Positions 38,361 through 42,352 of a stretch of DNA of 42,352 bases are shown one piece after another (position 1 is the first letter of the stretch; each line of letters begins with the position of its first letter). A program made the translations under genes and the position numbers. The DNA is taken from NCBI GenBank assembly GCA_905479815.1, contig CAJQOA010000046.1, positions 1 to 42,352 of the forward strand, given 5' to 3'. The notes below the pieces were generated by a model that did not search any database, had not been told where the DNA came from, and saw nothing but the letters and a program-made list of their open reading frames with translations. Origin of the DNA: an uncultured Psychroserpens sp. GTDB lineage: Bacteria > Bacteroidota > Bacteroidia > Flavobacteriales > Flavobacteriaceae.

Positions 38361-39151
38361 AGTTTAGTTGCCTTAATTTCAAAAATCAAAGGATACAGTT
38401 TATCCTTCGTTACATAATTGCCAGACTTAGTTTCGACTAACTCTGGCAATACGTTATAAGGGCTTTCGTCATGCTCATTTAAATACTCTATTTGCAATCC
38501 TGCCTCAATAAGAGCATTTATCACCTCACTCAAACCGTGATTCCAACCGTATTCTTTAGTAATCATTTTTGAACCTTGATCGGCATAAGTCCCTTCGTAT
38601 TCTTCATAAATAACCTCATCTTGCATGTATCCATATCTCATATTTAGTTTATCATCTAAATAATCAAACATCCAAACTATGGGATGAAATTCAACCATAT
38701 AAAATGTGCCTCCTTTTTTTAATTTTTCAGCAATCATTTGCCCCCAAGGTTTTAAATCTGGCAACCAACCAATCACTCCATAACTCGTATATACAATATC
38801 AAAAGTCTCTTTTACATGTTTTGATGTATCCAAAACGTTACAACATACAAATGCTGCATCAAGTTTCAACTCGTCATTTAAAGATGTTGCTAATCTAATA
38901 CCTTCATCACTTAAATCTACTCCAACACATGCAGCTCCCATCCTACTCCAACTCATTGTGTCTTGACCAAAATGGCATTGCAAATGCAAAAGAGACTTCC
39001 CCTTTACATCACCAAGGGCATTAAGTTCATATGGCATTAAAGACGATTTTCCGTTTTTAAAAACTTCCAAATCATACATCTCGCTTTTAGAATGAACTTT
39101 CACCTTTTCATTCCATGTTTCTCTATTAGCTTCAAAATGATCTTTACTCAT
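38357..39151 (-). CDS. Class I SAM-dependent methyltransferase
   Basis: LLHLQCHFGQDTMSWSRMGAACVGVDLSDEGIRLA; FDIVYTSYGVIGWLPDL. Confidence 0.92.
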   Translation of the reverse strand: MSKDHFEANRETWNEKVKVHSKSEMYDLEVFKNGKSSLMPYELNALGDVKGKSLLHLQCHFGQDTMSWSRMGAACVGVDLSDEGIRLATSLNDELKLDAAFVCCNVLDTSKHVKETFDIVYTSYGVIGWLPDLKPWGQMIAEKLKKGGTFYMVEFHPIVWMFDYLDDKLNMRYGYMQDEVIYEEYEGTYADQGSKMITKEYGWNHGLSEVINALIEAGLQIEYLNEHDESPYNVLPELVETKSGNYVTKDKLYPLIFEIKATKL

Positions 39152-39207
39152 AACTTTCTATTTAAAACTCTAAAGTAATAATATCTTCGGAAATATGACA
39201 ACTTTCA

Positions 39208-39215
39208 TACCTTTG
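39208..39215 (+). promoter_or_regulatory. Candidate -7 element TACCTTTG
   Basis: TAnnTTTG match; supports a start at ATG 39228 rather than 39195. Confidence 0.55.
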
Positions 39216-39227
39216 CAAAAAAAACAA

Positions 39228-39935
39228 ATGAAACAACTACTAACCTTCATTTCCATTCTTACTGTATTAGCATCATGCAAATCTGACCCAAAAGACCAAA
39301 ATGTAACATCTCGTTCAATTTCAAATGAAAGAACAAAAAACATACAAGAAGATGAACAACTTACAGTTGCCCAAGAAATTGGCTTTGCTAACGGGTTAGA
39401 AAATTGGTCTAGTATAAATCAAGTTGACTTCACATTTAACGTAGATAAAGATGGTAGTCATTTTGAACGCTCATGGACTTGGAATCCAAAAACGGATGAT
39501 GTAAAGCTAACCTCTGGAAAAGATATTATTACCTACAATAGAAAATCTATGGATAGTGTCGCATTAAAAGCAGACAGAAGCTTCATTAACGATAAATTTT
39601 GGTTATTAGCGCCTTATCAAATCGTATGGGATGAAGGCACTACAATTTCTGAATCAATAAAAGAAACTGCTCCAATGAGCAAAACCGAACTCAACAAGAT
39701 CACAGTATTGTATTCTAATGAAGGTGGATATACTCCTGGTGATGCTTATGATTTTTACTTTGATGATAGACATGAAGTAAAAGAATGGGTTTTTAGAAAA
39801 GGAAACTCTAAAGAACCTTCAATGATTACTTCTTTTGAAAATTACGGCTATTTCAACGGAATCAAAATTGCACAAGACCACATTAAATCTGAAGGCAACT
39901 GGAAACTCTATTTCACAGCTATCACGATAAAATAA
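39228..39935 (+). CDS. Hypothetical lipoprotein
   Basis: Lipoprotein signal MKQLLTFISILTVLASC; no recognised domain. Confidence 0.65.
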   Translation: MKQLLTFISILTVLASCKSDPKDQNVTSRSISNERTKNIQEDEQLTVAQEIGFANGLENWSSINQVDFTFNVDKDGSHFERSWTWNPKTDDVKLTSGKDIITYNRKSMDSVALKADRSFINDKFWLLAPYQIVWDEGTTISESIKETAPMSKTELNKITVLYSNEGGYTPGDAYDFYFDDRHEVKEWVFRKGNSKEPSMITSFENYGYFNGIKIAQDHIKSEGNWKLYFTAITIK

Positions 39936-39957
39936 GTAATTCTTAAAAAAATATTAA

Positions 39958-40090
39958 AGTTGGCTGTTTCCTGTAATTAAAACATCCAACTATAGACTTA
40001 TGGACGTATATAAAGTATATTAATATTCCGCACTATGCGTCTATATACATTCAAAGCGCTTCATCTACTTAGTTGAAGCGCTTTATTTTT
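39958..40090 (+). ncRNA. Candidate structured small RNA: two hairpins followed by a terminator hairpin (possibly 3'UTR-derived or a kynU leader)
   Basis: P1 39958-39969/39980-39991 (11 of 12 paired); P2 39999-40010/40034-40045 (12 bp with two G.U pairs); P3 terminator 40053-40063/40074-40084 plus T-rich tail; no ORF. Confidence 0.45.
40053..40090 (+). terminator. Rho-independent terminator
   Basis: AAAGCGCTTCA-TCTACTTAGT-TGAAGCGCTTTATTTTTT. Confidence 0.85.
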
Positions 40091-40203
40091 TCTGTTTATT
40101 CTAAAAAAATGCACCTTTCATCACTTTAATTCCTCGTTAATAATCCTTATTTTTATACACATATTCTAATTTTAGAATCACCAATCAACTAAAAAATAAG
40201 ACA

Positions 40204-41472
40204 TTGTCCAACTATAAATTAGGTCGTGAATTTGCAGAACAATTAGACCAAAATGATGCCCTTTCAGCATATAGAAAACAATTTCATATGCCAAAAGATG
40301 ACAAAGGAAACGAACTCATCTACATGACAGGAAACTCATTAGGTCTCCAACCAAAAATCACCAAAGACTATATAAATCAAGAACTAGAGGATTGGGCCAA
40401 TCTTGGTGTAGATGGACATACTCATGGCAAAAATCCTTGGCTACATTATCATGAGTTTCTATCTAAAACCATGGCAAAAATAGTTGGCGCAAAAGAATTA
40501 GAAGTAGTGGTTATGAATTCTTTGACAGCTAATCTACATTTCATGATGGTGAGTTTTTATACACCAACACCTAAACGCTATAAAATTCTTATTGAGGCAG
40601 ATGCATTCCCAAGTGATAAATATGCCGTAGAATCTCAATTACGTCATCATGGATACGATGATAAAGAAGGTTTAATCCTTTGGAAAGCTCGCGAAGGTGA
40701 AGAACTCGCTAATTATGAAGATTTAGAGAACATCTTAAAAGAGCATGGTGATGAAATCGCATTAGTCATGATTGGTGGAGTAAATTATTATACTGGTCAG
40801 TTTTTCGATTTAAAACGTATTGCTACTCTTGGTCATAAACATGGATGTGTTGTTGGTTTTGACTGTGCACATGGTGCAGGAAATGTCAAACTCAATCTTC
40901 ATGATTCTGGTGCAGACTTTGCTGTTTGGTGCAGTTACAAATACTTAAACTCTGGACCAGGAAGTTTATCTGGTGCTTTTGTACACGAGCGTCATGCTCA
41001 TAATAAAGATCTAAACCGTTTTACAGGTTGGTGGTCACACAATAAAAAAACACGTTTTAGAATGCGTGATGACTTTGATCAATTACCAGGCGCAGAAGGT
41101 TGGCAACTCAGTAATCCTCCTATTCTATCTATGGCAGCCATAAGAGCATCGCTAGATGTTATTGAAACAGCTGGATTTGACAAACTTTGTGAGAAATCAA
41201 AGCAATTAACAGGCTACTTTGAGTTTTTAATCCATGAATTAAATAACTCAGACATTAAAATTATAACTCCAAGCGACCCAAAACAACGTGGATGTCAACT
41301 CTCTATACAAGTTAAAAATGCAGATAAGGCTTTACATGATAAGCTCACTCAAGCAGGTATTATAACAGATTGGCGTGAACCCGATGTTATTAGATGTGCA
41401 CCTGTTCCTCTCTATAATTCATTTATGGATGTGTACGGGTTTGTAGAACGATTAAAAACGATTTTAAATTAA
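40204..41472 (+). CDS. kynU: Kynureninase (TTG start)
   Basis: YMTGNSLGLQPK, EADAFPSDKYAVESQ, GFDCAHGAGNVKLNLHDSGADFAVWCSYKYLNSGPG, GWWSHNKKTRF. Confidence 0.96.
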   Translation: MSNYKLGREFAEQLDQNDALSAYRKQFHMPKDDKGNELIYMTGNSLGLQPKITKDYINQELEDWANLGVDGHTHGKNPWLHYHEFLSKTMAKIVGAKELEVVVMNSLTANLHFMMVSFYTPTPKRYKILIEADAFPSDKYAVESQLRHHGYDDKEGLILWKAREGEELANYEDLENILKEHGDEIALVMIGGVNYYTGQFFDLKRIATLGHKHGCVVGFDCAHGAGNVKLNLHDSGADFAVWCSYKYLNSGPGSLSGAFVHERHAHNKDLNRFTGWWSHNKKTRFRMRDDFDQLPGAEGWQLSNPPILSMAAIRASLDVIETAGFDKLCEKSKQLTGYFEFLIHELNNSDIKIITPSDPKQRGCQLSIQVKNADKALHDKLTQAGIITDWREPDVIRCAPVPLYNSFMDVYGFVERLKTILN

Positions 41473-41528
41473 CTTGTATTCAAACAAAAAAAGATAAATT
41501 CTTGCCTTTGTAAGAATGACAAAATAAG

Positions 41529-42352
41529 ATGAGCAAACAACAAAACATACTAATAATAGGCGCAGGACTTTGCGGCAGTCTTCTCGCATTACGATTAGGA
41601 CAACGTGGATATAACGTCACCGTTTATGAAATGCGTCCAGATTTGCGTAGAACAGATATTTCCGCAGGACGTTCTATTAACTTAGCGTTTTCAGATCGTG
41701 GCAACAAAGCCATCAAACTCGTTAATTTAGAAGACAAAGTTAAAGAACTCTGCATCCCAATGAATGGAAGAATGCTCCATGATAGAGAGAGCAATACGTT
41801 TCTTTCAAATTATAGTGGTCGTGATTATGAATTTATAAACTCAATTTCTAGAGGCGAACTCAATAGTTTATTGTTAACCGAAGCCGAAAAACATGATAAT
41901 GTCACTATTCACTTTAATAAACAATGCAAGTCGGTAGATTTCGAAAAAACCACAGCTCATTTTCAAGATTATAAAACTAAAGAAGAATTTATTGAAGATG
42001 CCGATTGTATTATTGCAACAGATGGTGCAGGTTCTGCATTGCGTAAAAGCTATTATCTAGAGCGTAAATTTCTATTTAGTTTCTCACAAAATTATCTAAC
42101 ACATGGTTATAAAGAATTATCAATTCTTCCCACGGAAACTGGAGACTACAAAACTTATAAAAATGCATTACACATTTGGCCAAGAGGCGACTTTATGGTT
42201 ATCGCACTTCCAAATTTAGATGGCAGTTTTACTGTAACTCTATTTTTAAGTTATGCCGAAGGTGACTATAATTTCAACAATCTAACAACTCCCGAAATTG
42301 TAACAGAGTTTTTCAAAAAAGAATTTCCAGACGCATTAGAACTCATGCCTAA
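41529..42352 (+). CDS. kmo: Kynurenine 3-monooxygenase, truncated by window end
   Basis: My translation: MSKQQNILIIGAGLCGSLLALRLGQRGYNVTVYEMRPDLRRTDISAGRSINLAFSDRGNKAIKLV ... no stop before the window end, so absent from the ORF track. Confidence 0.94.
   Translation, partial: MSKQQNILIIGAGLCGSLLALRLGQRGYNVTVYEMRPDLRRTDISAGRSINLAFSDRGNKAIKLVNLEDKVKELCIPMNGRMLHDRESNTFLSNYSGRDYEFINSISRGELNSLLLTEAEKHDNVTIHFNKQCKSVDFEKTTAHFQDYKTKEEFIEDADCIIATDGAGSALRKSYYLERKFLFSFSQNYLTHGYKELSILPTETGDYKTYKNALHIWPRGDFMVIALPNLDGSFTVTLFLSYAEGDYNFNNLTTPEIVTEFFKKEFPDALELMP

Noticed and set aside
1-42352. CRISPR arrays, tRNA/rRNA genes, IS elements or prophage
   Set aside because: No regularly spaced repeats, T-loop-like GGTTCRANYCC motifs, transposase/integrase ORFs or phage structural genes were seen.

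Overview
This 42.35 kb window is an AT-rich chromosomal segment from the Bacteroidota, most likely Flavobacteriaceae. Support for that assignment comes from TAnnTTTG-type -7 promoter elements, a XrtF exosortase locus, and GroEL ending in [14 protein letters not shown]. It is mostly housekeeping: groEL (5'-truncated), purH, mreB-mreC-mreD-mrdA-rodA, valS, murB, aqpZ, lipA-gap, lpxK, a Nif3-like gene, msrA and kynU-kmo (kmo is cut by the window end). Accessory content includes a TonB/HMA/MauE-like metal-handling cluster, the XrtF pair, two ECF sigma genes, a TPR hybrid histidine kinase and an Nramp-family transporter lacking the canonical metal-binding motifs. I saw no rRNA, tRNA, CRISPR array, IS element or prophage. 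The observations most worth a second look are: (1) the first ~113 bp are an inverted copy of an internal groEL segment, probably a chimeric contig end; (2) an unannotated intergenic stretch (~39958-40090) with three consecutive hairpins, the last a terminator, as a small RNA candidate; (3) an octamer family CT(T/G)CGGAA that recurs on both strands, in all reading frames and between genes; (4) an Nramp-like protein with DPGN and MPHN replaced; (5) a cysteine-rich outer-membrane/HMA metal module. All family assignments were made by eye from translated motifs, without database searches.
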